NCBI GenBank assembly: GCA_963576475.1
Contig: OY754987.1
Coordinates: 7,818,036 to 7,882,035 of the forward strand
Origin: Molanna angustata
Taxonomy: Eukaryota > Arthropoda > Insecta > Trichoptera > Molannidae
Direction: 5' to 3'
DNA: 64,000 nt
Shown: positions 30,301 through 45,300 of the stretch, piece by piece
Layout of the letters: each line of letters opens with the position of its first letter
Position numbering within the stretch: position 1 is the first letter of the stretch
Translations under genes and position numbers: made by a program
The notes under the pieces: generated by a model
Told to the model about the DNA's origin: nothing
Seen by the model: the letters and a program-made list of their open reading frames with translations, nothing else
Databases searched by the model: none

Positions 30301-33300
30301 TCTGTTGCAACTACCCAGTCATTATATAACATTTATTAGTAAGATTTTTAAATAATTGCTACACGGGCTTTACACGGTGTGTAACTAAATGAATGTGTTG
30401 GAAACCCCCATCCCACCTCATTTAAATATCAAACCTAGATCTGTATGTTCTTTACTCTCTGACCAACAACTTATTTTTATTTTATGTTTTTTTTTTCACA
30501 TACGCAAGAAATTAATATGATATACCGCTCACGACATCTGACCTTCCCCATTTTATCTATGTCATTTATTTTCGCGTGTTACAGATTATTCTCGGCAACT
30601 TTGGTTGAAAAGTTTCACGATAGATTTGAACGCCAGGCCTGGTCCAACTGGTTCCAGTTGTCAGTCGGCTTCCTGATCCATCCGACTCTACAGCTGGAGA
30701 GGATGCTGCCGGAGAAGAGGCGGAGGGTCATGGCGCAGTTTGGTGACATGAGAAGGGAGGCGGCCAAACAGATCAACTCCATGTGGTACCATCTTGGTGA
30801 GAATTCACGTTTTTAATTATTTATTTATTATTATTATTATCAGACTGATAGCCAAGCTGATGTGTCTGATCTTCAGACTGTATACTGCACCAACAACAAC
30901 CACTCACTCCTGCCATAGAAAAATCATATCAGTTCTTAACCCAATCAAGACGGATAGGTACAAGTACATACTTGCATTACCTACGGACGGACAGTATTTC
31001 GCGTCGCACACAGATTTTTTTCAATCTCGTTTTAATTGAATATAATAAAGGTAAAAAAAATCTAACGATGTAGATATATCATAAAAAGATCAAAGATAAA
31101 CAAAAGATCACATAAACTCAATGAAATTGAACACTTCATAATATAAACATAAGATAAATGAAGAATAATGTTATCGTAGTTTATCTCCATACAAAAAAGT
31201 ACATGGCGTCATCGATATGTCACGTGATCCTTCCGTCATTTGATGTAGATAAGGAATATGCGCCCATTGTGTATTGTTAAGTATCGAATTCAAGGCAGAA
31301 TGTTGAGCGCGAAACAAAATGAACTGGCGCAGTATCCCTCTCTCCTACGCGCATGCGTATTAGATCCTCATAAAGCGCGGGAGAGTGTGAATTTTGTCGG
31401 TGATGATCGATGAATTTCAGTGTTTAGAGTTCTTGATTTTTTAAATAATTTAACAATTGTTTTGTTGATTCACCGACAGATGTCTTGAAGTCAAATATAT
31501 GGGAGTAATATTCATCCAATTTTCGTCTCAATCAAGTATGAATTTACTGAGATATGAAGGTTCACAATTGTGTATAGCCATTAGGGCATGTATAGATGAC
31601 GCTCGGCGTTTAGGCACGCAGCCGGTGGGCATCTATACATGACGCTCGTCTCTTTTTTTTTTTTGCGGGTGGCAGTTCTTGAGGAGAACACACTTAGGCC
31701 AATTGGCCCTTTGTGATACCACATTGGGGCTGTCCTCCCACTCACTCATCCCCCTTGAACCAGCCTGAGCGGCTAATGAATGTCATAATGTCTGCAATGT
31801 CGGCCGACGCTATGTCAATTAAATCATCATAGAAGAAACTTCCCAAGGAGCTTCTCCTAATTCTAGAGAGAGCAGGACAGTGACAGAGGAAGTGGAAGAG
31901 GACGCTCGTCTTAAAAAGGTGTGAGTCTAAAGGCCTGTGGTGAGTTAACCAGTTTCAGAGGCACAACATTCCACTTGTATCATATATGTGTGTGTATTAT
32001 TAGTAAGAGTAGGTTTACTGGGGTTTTAAATCCCGATAATTTTTTCCTATTTAAAATCTTTATATTTCTTAAAGACCTGGGTCTCCCAAGAGGTAAAATA
32101 AAATAACTTTTGGATAGGGTGGTAAAAGCAGCATTATCCGCATCCTATCGGATTTGGTTGCGCGGGAGAGTGGAGTATCAGTCGGAGATTGGTGGGTGAG
32201 TGTTGAGCGTGTCTTGAGTCATAAAGGGGCCTCTTAATCCTGTATACATGGTCGCAAGCCCATGTGGCTCGCCTGTTCTGGCTGGTACTCTGGTTGCGTG
32301 CTCGTGGGTCTGGATTCATGGATCCAGTGAAACTACGATTGCCTTTCTCTTTTGTATCTGACATTAATTAAATACATTTAATTATTGAATTGATTAAGTT
32401 ACATTCCAATACTTTAAACAAAAGCTACCAGGTTCGTAATATTATAGAGGATAGAGAAATAAAAGATTACTCAAGATATTAAATACTTTATTTTTGTTAC
32501 AACTTTTCAGACATACAAATTCACTAAATAATAAACATAAGAAATTAACAAGACAAGAGAGATTGGCACTGAAATGCATTGATTGTGCATTCAGTCAAAT
32601 ATCCCCCCTAGCCCCAAATTCCAGAACGATCGATGGTTCCTGATTGGATGCCAGGAGGAATACGCGTCCATATGACAAGGCAGTCACTAGGCGTTGTGCT
32701 AGCCAATGATTTATTCTTCAAATTTTAAGTTTCCTGAGCTTGGGGTCACTTTGAAATATTTGACAGTTAAAAAAAATGAGAAACACTATTCAGATATCCT
32801 ACAAAATCTAATGGGGTCTAAGCTAGTATTAGATATATAAGTTTAAAAAATTTGAAGAGAATGGAATGAGGATTTCAGTATATAATCAATAAAGTAGAAT
32901 AAACACGCCATAGTACACAGCACACGCACACACAGATACATTGTGATGAAACTTTAAGAATAAACACTTCCTTGCACCCTGCGCAAGTGGCGGGTTTATT
33001 GCCATATGACAATTTCTTCCAACTAACCAGTTACTAGTTGATAAAAAAAAAACATTAAAAATGATGATTTCATAACTCCCCACTACATCCACTTGGGGTA
33101 GTGAGGAGTAAAAATGATCATCCACTTTTCCACTGGTAAGATCACTCATGCCTACTTTAGTTGTGAAAAATTGTAACATTAAATGAGATGATTATTTTAT
33201 CCTTGTACATTTTTGTGAGGCACCGGCTTAGAATAGTGCTTCCATTCTTTTAAATCATTATTTTCGAGTGTCCCGTAAGAGCCGGGTAATCGAAAATACA

Positions 33301-36300
33301 ACAGGCAACAATAACATCTCACATAGTTCAGCAATGAGGTTCACCACCCATTCTGAATGTAGTGCCTTTTTTGGTGAAACGAGACTGGTGTGTGGGCATA
33401 CATAGATGTGTTGTTCTCCCTTTTATAAGGCAATGCACACCCGCACACCTTTCGCTGGTTACCCCACATTGTGGGATAAGCCGTGATGGTATGAATGAAT
33501 GAATGAACATTTTTGTGTTTGAGAACAAAAATGTGTATATTGATATCATTTTGACATTTTTCCAGGAAAGCACAAGATCACCTTTATTCCGACCTTGGTT
33601 GGTCCGTTCCTAGAGATGAGTTTGATACCAGAGAACGAGCTAAGGAAGGACACTATTCCGTTGTTCTTTGACATGATGCAGTGTGAACACGACTCCCCCA
33701 AATTCATTACGGACGCATTCGCAGAGACCAAAAAGGACACCACCACAGTTCCCATCAAGGGCAACTTCAACGACTTCGAAAACGAAATGATTCAAGTGTT
33801 GGATATTCTCGTTGAAGGTAACACTTATACAATTTCAACAATTATTTATATCAGTGGATAAGGGACGATGGAAGGCATGAACCATAGACGTCACCTAGAG
33901 ACAATTATGTAATGTGCGTTCTAGCAGCTAACATGAAATGATAAGGCTCTTTTTTTTCTTTTTTTAAAAGAATAAATATGTCCTTGAAACAAGTGCATAT
34001 ACATCCTCATACATTCCTTTAACTAAGCATAAATGCTTGTACTATAGATGAATAAAATCGGTCATAGCAGGATTCGAACTTGCGACCACTGGATTACTAA
34101 CCGCTCTGCCTCCACCCATCTAAGGATTGTGACCCAGAAGAAGAATATAAGGGTCTAATCAGCCGAAACGATTGTCCTGTCAAAGGAAATAATTTATTAA
34201 TAAAACCCCTATGATAGGGTTCTAAATTATTAGCACCCTCATTTTCGGCTGTAATTTTTTTTTATTTGTAGGTTGAAATTTCAGGTATAACGTGACGTCC
34301 TACGTAGGCCATTCAAAGCGAACGTGATTGCGAAGCGATCCAAAGTGAATAAACGCAAATTCAAAACGTCGTGGCGGCTCTGTCCGATGTACGCGCGAAT
34401 CGCGCTTCTGACATACATAACCAAAAAAAATTATGCCACCGCTTCCAATTCGCCCGAAAATATCAAACCAACTGATCGCGTACGCTTCGCATCGCGCTGC
34501 ATCGCACTGTACCCTACTCGCGGTTGATAACGTAGGACACCTCCATAGTTACCAACCGTTTGTTATTTTCGCGCCGCTTCTCGTTCGCTTTGAATCCCCT
34601 ACGTAGGACGTCACGTAACTATTCTTCATACTTTTTCTAGTTTTTTTTTTTGTTTGCTTGTCATTTTTGTATGCCTATACAAGATTAGAATGTACATTTC
34701 TGTATGCCAGAAGTAAGTCTAAAAATTATGATATTGAGATATAACTGTCAGTATCCTGACTGACTTCATTCCTTACCACGCATACGTGGTAAGCAACAGT
34801 AACTTCTTCCATTTGTAACAAAACAGTTATTTCTGAAAAATTAAAATTTTGTACTTACTTTAATTTACCTCTGGTACACAGAATTCCTTTCTTAGCACCC
34901 TATTCTAGTGTTACACAATGACTGATCATGTAAAACTCTTCATTCAGGTGGAAGCGGCGACGCTAGCTGGAGTCACCTGTTTGTTCAGCTCGTCGGAGAT
35001 CTGTGCGAGAATGCTGAGCAGAGTACGCTGAGGGAGAGCGGTGGGCACTTTGTGAGGGTCGTGGGGCAGCTGCTGGACACTCTGCTGCAGTACAGGGCCT
35101 TGCACGACCACTCCAGTATGGATTATAGGATGCAGGCCACAACAACACTATTGGTAAGGTCTTTCATTCTTCAGCAGACAGTGAAACTTTTCTTGTTTAA
35201 AAAATTGAATCTCGTAATATCATAATCCTATCACCTTTAGACAAGAGTACTGCTTTAGATACTGTTCATCTTGAAATGTTTCATTTTCTGAAAATTTTAA
35301 GGGGTTCCACAGGGATCATTTCCAAGGCCCATACATTTCATTTGGTATATCAGAAAATAAAATTAAATGCAGAGATGTATAATGTAGTTAAAAATTGAAT
35401 TGTATATCTATGCAAGGGTGACAGGAAAATTATTCGAAAAACAATTATTCGAATGCTCAATTTTACGAATGGCAATTATTCGAATCACATTTTTTCGAAA
35501 AACACTTTTCCGAACACACAATTATCAGAAATTACAACTGTTCGAATTTTTATGACGTCATGTTGGTAGTATTGTGAGAGGAATAAACCATAGATTTTTA
35601 TTATAATATACTAGATGTCGTAGTTAGCAAATTTTGTATGAATCGAAGTGAGGCATTTTTCCGGGGGATTTTTTACGTTTTTGTACATCGTTTTTCCATA
35701 GAGAATAATGACTAAAGTGAATTATTTTCGGATTTATTTGTCGTAAAAACACTTTGTTTATTTAGATTTAGAGAAAAGTTATTTAGGATGTGTTGAAATG
35801 TAAGGAAAACTGAAATATGTTGCCAACCAAAACGTCAAACGCGCGATATTCCATGACTCACTTTTTGCACTGAGTACTTCATCTAGTATATTATTATGTA
35901 TAATAAAAATCTATGGAATAAACAACATGGCGACGCACCGTGCTGTCGGATATCCTAGGATGTACACCGATTTTTTAAACCTAACCTACAAAACTTTGGT
36001 AAAAATAGGTTGGTTAGGTTAGTTATAATTTGCGACTGGTGTGAGCCAGTTGCATTATATATTAAAAAAAGTAACTATAATATTAAAATAAAATAACTAA
36101 ACTGATGTAAATACTAGATAAACTGTCATGATGTGTCAAAACCAAAAACTGGTGTACAAACTAGGCTATCCCGCGCTGTCAAACATCAGTTATTAAAAAT
36201 GTGCAAACATACGTACCCAACAATAATACAACAAGTAATAATAGTCTTCATCGAATATATTTTACTGGCAACAAATATGTCAAAGGAGGCAACATAATGA

Positions 36301-39300
36301 CACAAAAATATATTAAATTTGGTCAATTGGTTTTCCAACAAATGTTAGTTCGAATAATTTGCTTTCGGACAATTGTCATTCTGATAACTGTATTTCGAAA
36401 AATTGTTATTCGTACAATTGCGCATTCGAACAATTGTGTTTCGAAGAATTTTCGTGTAATCCTATGCAAGTATGATTCACAAATGCATAATGGGCATAAT
36501 TTTTCTAAGTAATTATATTTTTGATCCCCCTGTAATTCCTTTTTTTATTTATTGCACTTTCCCAGATGAACTCACTGTCCTAAAAAATAGGACAGTAAAC
36601 ATTTTACACTGCACAAGCATTTTTGACATGTATCTGTCATGTATTTCTTTTTTAACAGCTAACACTGTATTTGTGATTTCTATTGATTTAAACATATTTC
36701 TTCAACCTTTTTTTTGACAGACGCCATTTTGAATGCATCTAATTTGAACGATAATTTTACCATTTTATTTTAATTTGTTTGACCGTATTTAATGCTTCAA
36801 ACAATCTAGCACCACAATACATTCAAGAGCTGTGTCAGGGAAAAGAGCTTTTTAGGAGGCATCTCACACTCAGGTCGTCTGCGTCACAAAGTCAATAAAG
36901 CGGCTTACTATGACTGATGCTTTTTTGTGGACGGTCTGCCTCCAGATGTTCGCAGTGCTCAAAGCAAGAGTACTTTCACTAAAGGACTAAAAACAGCTTT
37001 GTTTCGTAGAGCGGCACATAACTAAACTATCAGGGTCCTTGAAATGATGTAAAATCCTTAAAAGGCGCTACATAAATTATTATTATTATAATGTGAATGT
37101 ATGTACTATTTTATAATAATACATACCTTCAGACCATGTTCCTTAAGGGGTAAGTCCTCTATTTCCAAATGTAATTCATCCCTGTTGTTTCAGGATTTCT
37201 ACTCTGACATAAAGCGTCCCGAGATGTATATCCGCTATGTTAACAAGCTGTGCGAGCTGCACCTGGAGTGCGAGAACTGGACCGAGGCTGGGCTCACTCA
37301 AAGACTCCACGCCAAGCTGCTGCAGTGGTCGGGGGCACCACTGAGCGCCTTGCTCAGGAGCCATAGACACCCACACTGTCAGACACACAGGGACCTCAAG
37401 GAGGCGTTATATTACGATATTATCCAATATCTTGAGAAAGGAAAGGTAGGATAAAACACTGTAATGCTTTTTCAATCTTCATTCATGTTTTTGTGGAGTT
37501 AAGAATTTTCCGGTTTATTGTAGGAGAAAATATTGAATAGGAGAGTGTGTATGAAACGATGCATGGACATGAATGAAGCGAGAAATGTGTGTCAAGATAG
37601 AGGAGTCTGGCGTTCGGTCTCTCTGTCTACCCCAAATAGGGAAATGACGTGATGGTATGGTAACTTTAATAATTATAATAACAATGAACACTTCCTTGCA
37701 CCCTGAGTTTATTGCCGCATGGCAATTTCTACCAACTAACCAGTGTTTCCAGCCCAGAGAAGCAATATTTGCATGAGAATTAAATTTAAATAAATTTCTC
37801 CTCCGCTGAGAATCGAACCCAGGACGCCCACACAGAAACTAAATGGCTTACCAACTGTGCCACGGCGGTCGGCTTTATTAATAAGTAAGGCAAATCAAAA
37901 AATTTTATTGCATATTTTTCAATAAAATTAAAATATGCAAAACGTCTTATACTTTTTGAAATTGGAGAACAATTACGAGCAATTTTATAAAACAGATAAA
38001 CGTGCTTACACCTTGACTACTGAAATGGTACTGATTTAAGTATGTGTGTACATAAGACCAACCGATATTCGTACTAACACAAACACAATGTATATCTAAA
38101 CATCATAATATCACCGACGACAGGTATTACTAACACATAAACAAAGTACATTAAAGATTTGAACGGACAGTAGAGTCTTTGAAATGGTTTTATGTGTGTG
38201 GCGTACTATTATCAAATATGGTATCGTCCATACAGCTCAAATAATAATCAAATTCATCTATTTATTGTATGAATAAATTATATCAACTAAGATCTGATTA
38301 GTTTTCCATAGATTTAAGTTCTTCTGAGTCGCTATCCTCATCACTGAGGGTCGTGATCCTCTCTTCTCTTCGCCATCATCACCTGGTGGACAGCACTCCT
38401 CCATCTCTCCCGACACTTCGCAATGCACCTACTACTGTTAGGCCAGTAACCGTTTTGATCTGGTCAGTCCATCTAGTCGGGGATCTTCCTCTACCTCTAC
38501 TCCCCTCCACACTTCCGGTCACGACCAGCTTTTCCAAACAGTCCTGACCACGTCTTGCGATGTGTCCAAAGAAACGGAGGTTATGGCCAAGACAGACAGC
38601 CGACAATCTATCCTCAATCTCAAGTTCCTGTAGAAGATATTTGTTCGATGTGCTGTCCAGGGGATCCGGAGCATGCGACGCCAACACCACATTTCAAAGG
38701 CATCATTTTTTAGATTTAAGTGGGAATTTTCAAAATATTCTCACTCTTTGGAAAATTTATTTTTTAAATTTTGTTTACGGAATGTATTCGAAGGAACAAA
38801 ATGTTGTCTTCTGTATGTAAAGAGATTTATTTTTAACCTCTGAACAAAGTAACTCTCTGGCTGGTCCACAAGAGACTTGACTGATGTGTTGTTATTTTGA
38901 ACAGATGTGGGAACTGGCGGTTGGAATTTGCAAGGAGCTGGTGACGCAGTACGAAGATGAGGTATTCGACTATTGTCACCTCTCGGAGCTCTACCAGATG
39001 ATGTCGGGATTCTTCGCTGCCATTGTCAAACAGCCGAGGCCGCAGCCGGAGTACTTCAGAGTGGGTTATTACGGGAAGGGATTTCCACATTTCTTGCAGA
39101 ACAAAGTATGTCGCAATGTGTATTTATATATTTTTTTCCTCAAGAACCCAAAGGGACATAGTGGGGAGTTATGATTTCACAATTTTTAGGCTATTTTTTT
39201 TTATTACAGATTATCGATTAGTATCATGCTGAGATTGTGTTCTGAAAGTACGATGTACAGCATGTTCATTTTACTTTATCGATTATAGACTAAAGTACTC

Positions 39301-42300
39301 ATTCAATTCTTTTCCAATTTTGCAAATTTGTATATCTAATACCTACTCACTTGGACCCCATTAGATTTTGAAGGATATCTGAACAGTGCTTCTCAATTTT
39401 TTAACTGTCAAATATTTCAAAGTGACCTCAAACTCAGTAAACATAAAATTTGATTTTTTTTTCCAAATTGGTAAAAAGGCACATCACTCTCATAAAAATA
39501 TCAAGTTTTCATAATATGATATTTGTATAAAAAAATATTATTATTATTTATTTATAGGCAGGCAGCCAAGGCTGATGTGCCTATATCCACTGTCTATTTT
39601 GCTGTGTCCAAAAAAAAGTCCAGTCTATTCTTGAAAATATTAACATTTTCAGTATCCAAAACATGTTGGGGCAGTTTATTCCAAGTATTCCCCACTCTAT
39701 TTGAAAGAAAATGCTTTCGAGGATTTGTCGAGAACCTACTTTTCACAAGTTTTAAGCTAAGGCCACGCAAATTATTGAGCAAACTCATTTCATAAAAATG
39801 TTGAATATTTTCCATACAAAATTTGAATACTTTATTTAGTGACTTGGTAGTGAGGAGTATGGTGTTGGCCACAACCCACTTGTTTTTACTTGCTTCAATA
39901 TTGGTTAAAATCTAGTAGTTGACCGTCAGTGATGTAAAAATTATAATAAAATTATTAAATTGTATTGTTTTGTAGGTATTTGTGTACAAGGGTAAGGAAT
40001 ATGAGAGACTCCATGACTTCTGTAGCCGGACCCTAAACGGCCTTCCCAACGCTGAATTGATGACTACGCTATCGCCACCTGGTGAGGACATCAAGAACTC
40101 TAATGAACAATGTATCCTTTTCGATGTGCAATTTTTATATCTATATATGTTATATTTTTTAATTGTTATATATAACCACACTGGTTGTAATTACTTCTGA
40201 ACATTTAAGGATTTTGAAGCTTTGTTTCATTGATACATATAAAACTATGGTTTATCTGGAAATGGGGTATTTTTTATTTATTTCACAATATTTTGACTTA
40301 GTGACAATATATAACAAAAATTACAGTATTGATACTCTCTCAATAGAGTAAAAACTATATCTGTGTTCTGTCTGTGAGCATATATAGTTGCAATTTATTT
40401 ATTTCCATAATAGAATACAATATAACAAAAACTTAACAATGATAATGGAATTTATTACCTCACTATGCGAAGCCTGTTCTGAGGTACCCAAACTAACCGT
40501 CTTACTTATAAACATAAACTGTCTATAGTACCTGGTGCTAGAGTGTCATTAACGAAAAGTTTACTTATAAACTGTGACTATCTTTATTACACTTTTATTT
40601 AGTAGACATCAAGTTAGGACGGATCGAAAGGAATAAATAAATGAGGGTGTTTGTAAAGAATTGGGTGAACTAGTTAGTCATATCTTAGTATACCTTTAGA
40701 AGTAACATTTTTTAATACCGATCTTAACTATTTTAGTCGTAATTATCTAGTTGCTCGTTTAGTAAGCTTTTTACGAAATCTAATAAGTAAGACCCGAATG
40801 CACAGTCCGAGGTACCTAAATACTAACTCCTAACTTCACTGAAGTATTTAGTATTCTTAAGTTAGCAATTACGTTGCAGAGACATCACTAACTAAATACT
40901 AAGGGCCGTATTTATAAACCATTCTCAGTGCTTAAGTTAATACTTAGCACACCGAAATGTAAGGAATTTGTCATGCTAAGCATTGAGAAAATTTTTAGTA
41001 TGTTTTATAAATTCGGGCCTATATACCACAACAAACTTAAGGTCGATGGCGTAAAATTTCGCATTATTGTGTATGAAGAAAAGAGATAGATAACTTTCTA
41101 TCTCTTTTCTTGGCATTCTTTGAGTTTAAACTGACGTTCCAAATGTTTTTTTGTCATAACACAAACACATGTAACCAAGCTCACACTGATAGCTCGTTGT
41201 CATGATTTTTTTGAAATTCCACTGAATTTTCGGCATCTCGTATGGATCACTGGATACTCTGTTTGATATTTGATTTGTCAAAATTACCAAATGCATATTC
41301 AACGAAGCCATCATCCACCAAAAAAATCTCGTATTTTAGTATTAAACAACTCGTAAGGTTCCTCGCTATCAACCTTACTTTTTGACAATTCGCAAATGTT
41401 AGTTTACGCTGGTGCGCATGCGCTAAGTATTTTGATATGTCTCTGCAATGCAATTATCATGCAAAAACTTGGTAGCATCCTCCAGTTAGGAAGCCACGTG
41501 ATCTCCTAACTTAAGTGAGCGACTGTGCAATGATAACATGGTTAGTATTTAGAATTTAGTATTTAGGTAGGACTCTGCATTCAGACCTAAGTGTATTTGT
41601 GAGGGTAAGGGTGTGTTTGCATGTGTAATAGGACAATGTGGGGATATGTGTTATAAAGGACGTATGAGGGCGTAAGAAAAATATGTATTATAATATTATA
41701 TAATATCAGTTTCATTCTCGTATTGCTTGTTTATATTGGTTGAAGTATACTTTTACTTCTTTCTCATTGACCTCATGACTGAGGATGGGGGCTGAACTCA
41801 ATCACTTGACGAATAGTCTGCCTTTGTGAAGGACGGTCTTGGGTAGATTGAAGAGCTTCAGTAATTCACTTCATCGGGTGAGTGAGCGATCTCTGAATCT
41901 TCAACTGTGGGCGCTTCCAATTTCAACGACGTTATCGTTAGCCCTTCTGGTAGTGTGTCCAAAATATTAAAGGATGAGTTGTAAACATATCGAACACAGG
42001 CGACCTTTTATCTGTAATTTATTTGTAATCATAGCAGTCCATGTTATCACACCAGTCTTCACATATGCCTCGGAAACCTGGACATTAACAAAACATGATA
42101 AAAACAGACTGGACACCTTTGAAAGAAACATGGCGTAAAAGATATAACACCGAGCTCTAAGATCTTTACCAGGACATCAGCGTAGTCAAGTTCATTAAGA
42201 CTAACAGACTATGCTGATTGGGACATTTACACCGTATGGATGATCTGGAGCTCCCAAAAGGGTGTTGTTTAATAACCCAGCCGGTAGAAGCGTAGGGAGA

Positions 42301-45300
42301 CCTAAACTACGATGGTTGGATGGCGTTGTCGGGCTATGGGTGGCAACCAGCGATAGAGCAGTATGGAAAAGATTCTTGGAGGCAGCTAGGACGAAGATGA
42401 TGATGATATAGCAGTCCATGGTATTCACAATACGTCATTCGGTAACTTTCACTAGATAATTTCATTCATGATGTGAGGTTTTTCCTATTTTATATTGGTA
42501 CTAGCTACGGATTCAATTAATGGTTTGATATAGATGGGTCGGTGGCAGAGTGGATATCGTGCTAGCTTAATAATCCAGTGATCGCTAGATCGAACCCCAA
42601 TCCTGCCTCATCCGATTTTCTTCATGTATAATACAAACATATATGCTTACTTTAGGAAATGTATGAGGATGTGTATTTATGTTCTTGTTATAAGAACGTA
42701 TTCTTTCTTTAAAAAAAAATTCCTTGACTAATTCCGCAACAGATGTACAAATAAATGCTGTAGAGCCAATAATGTCAGAGAGCAACAAGAGAATGTCGGG
42801 GAAGCCCATCAATGATAAAATACTAAAGTTCCATCAGCACAACAACGTCAACAAGTTTAGATATTCCAGACCTTTCCATAGACAAGGTAATAACATTTTT
42901 TTTTTCTTAATAGTATCATTTTGTATTTTTGATACCCTTTGATTTCAATCAGTATGTCAACGTTAATAAAAAAATTGACCAAAAGGTAAAAGGGAGGAAG
43001 ATGGAAAGGAAGAGAAGGAAAGGAAAGAATGGCTTTCATAGATAACAGCCTTCGTGGCTCAGTTGGTTAGGTATCTGACTGCTGATCCAAAGGTCCCTGG
43101 TTCGATTCCCGGTGGAGACACAGTTTTAAATTGTGTTTTTAGTCTGGATCTGTGAGACGATTAATATCGTAAGTCTCCAGAATGTGGCAACTTGTTATTG
43201 GGTGCATGTTAAATTAATATTTGACATAGTACCTGTTAGTTGCCCGAGAAGTAATGTTAAATAAATAAATAACAGCTTTCTTAGTGTAAAAAATTACTTT
43301 TATAACATGTCGGTTATAGCACCCCGACGAGACACCTTTAAAGAGACATAATTTTTTTTTTCTGGGTGGTGCATATATCTCGGATATACTCCACATTTAT
43401 TAAACTTCTTCTGTTTTTTTTTTCAGACGAAGCCATGTCGAACGGTGGTGAAGACAACAGTCAGAATGAATTCAGCACTCTCTGGTTGGAGAGGACGGAA
43501 CTTGAGATTCGGGAGAAGCTACCAGGTCAGACCGTTTTACTTCTGGCGATACGATGATGATGTTTGATTGTAAAAAAACATGGTGTTAGTGCCCATGTGC
43601 ACGCTTTCCCTTAGGAAGCCCGTACACAGTCAATCTGGATCTGATTCAGATTAATATGGATCGGCAGCCTGTCAATCTGGATCGCAATCCGTGATAAAAA
43701 CCAATGATCACATATCCAGATTAATATGGAACGGCAGCCAGTCAAATCAATTAATTACACAGTCATTCTGGATTGCAATCCGTGATCAAAATCGATGATC
43801 ACGGATTGAGATTAATATGGAACGGTAGCCCGTCAATCAATCAACTACACAGTCAATCTGGTTTGTGATCATTGATTTTTGACTATGGATCGTGATCTGA
43901 ATTGACTGTACGGGCTGCCATGCATTCTGTTTCAACCATTCGTAGATGTTTTTTATAATAACACATTAACTTTGCATACGTCACTTATATAACAATTAAT
44001 ATTGATGCCACAAAGTTAATTTCTTAATGATATTGAAATTAATAGAATTGTTCATTGCATTGTATTGTGTTGATTCTAATGTTAAACAACTCGGGATACA
44101 TGATTCTGGTGCACACGTGCAAAGAGGCCCAACCCTGGATGCAAAAAAATAAAATCGTCGATTGATTTTAAATTAACATATCTATTTGTAGGAATCTTAA
44201 GATGGAGTCCGGTGGTGAAGAGTCTGACGCACGAGATGTCACCTCTCCAAGTTGCCGTGGAAACTATGAAGGAAGCGAACAGAGTCCTAAAGTCACTTGT
44301 CATAGAACACAGAGCTGACAACACAATACCTCTTGATCCTCTGACCAGGAAATTGAACGGTGAGATCTTTAACAAATCATTAATGGGTTTTAGTGAGTAC
44401 ATATCATTTACCATTCTATAAAACTGACTGTATGTAGGTGTGATATATCATTAAATCTGCAATGGGGTTGATGATGCATGGATAAAAAATTAATAATACT
44501 AATTTCATTTTTATTTACTATGTTTCATTCCATCATATAAATTTCAGATTGTTTTCTTTTTACAATTTCTCTTTATTTATTTTACCTTTTGGCATCTAGA
44601 GATGACACTTGTCTTTTAAACGGAATCGGCGGAGGAAATTAATTTAATGATATAGCAACATTATTAAGTTTATATTACTGACTGACAGTCGTACCAATAT
44701 TAACAATGCAATATATACCTGCTGCATTATTCTCCATTATATAAGCAGGTTCTTAGCATAGATAAGCCTAGACAGAGAGCTGCTAATCCAAGCAGAGATC
44801 TTTAAAAATTCATTGGCTGGTTACTGCCAATGAATTGGAATAAATAAATATGTCTAATCAATGAATTATATTTGTTTGGTTAGGTATGGTTGACGCTGCC
44901 GTGATGGGAGGGATAGTGAACTATGAGAAGGCATTCTTCACCGAAGAATACCAGAAGGCGCATCCCGATCATCGGGGACTCATCAACACTCTCAAGGACC
45001 TCATCGCTTCGCAGATACCACTTCTGGAATTTGGTAAAGTTTCTATACATTACCAGTCTTATTATTTCTTATGTTACAAATAAAAAAAATACACAACACA
45101 ATAAATAAATAAATAATAAACACTTCCTTGCACTCTGCGCAAGTGGCGAGTTTATTGCCATATGGCAATTTCTTCCAACTAACCAGTGTTTCCAGCCCAG
45201 AGAAGAAGTATTTGCGTGAGAAATGAATTTAAATAAATTTCTCCTCTGCTGGGATCAAACCCAGGACGCCCGCATAGGCACAATAATAAAATTATAAACA

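Noticed and set aside
43045..43120. Possible tRNA gene (good A and B boxes)
   Set aside because: Body and tail are shared with 52147-52376, the acceptor stem does not pair cleanly, and the sequence continues into a common 3' part: a SINE, not a tRNA.
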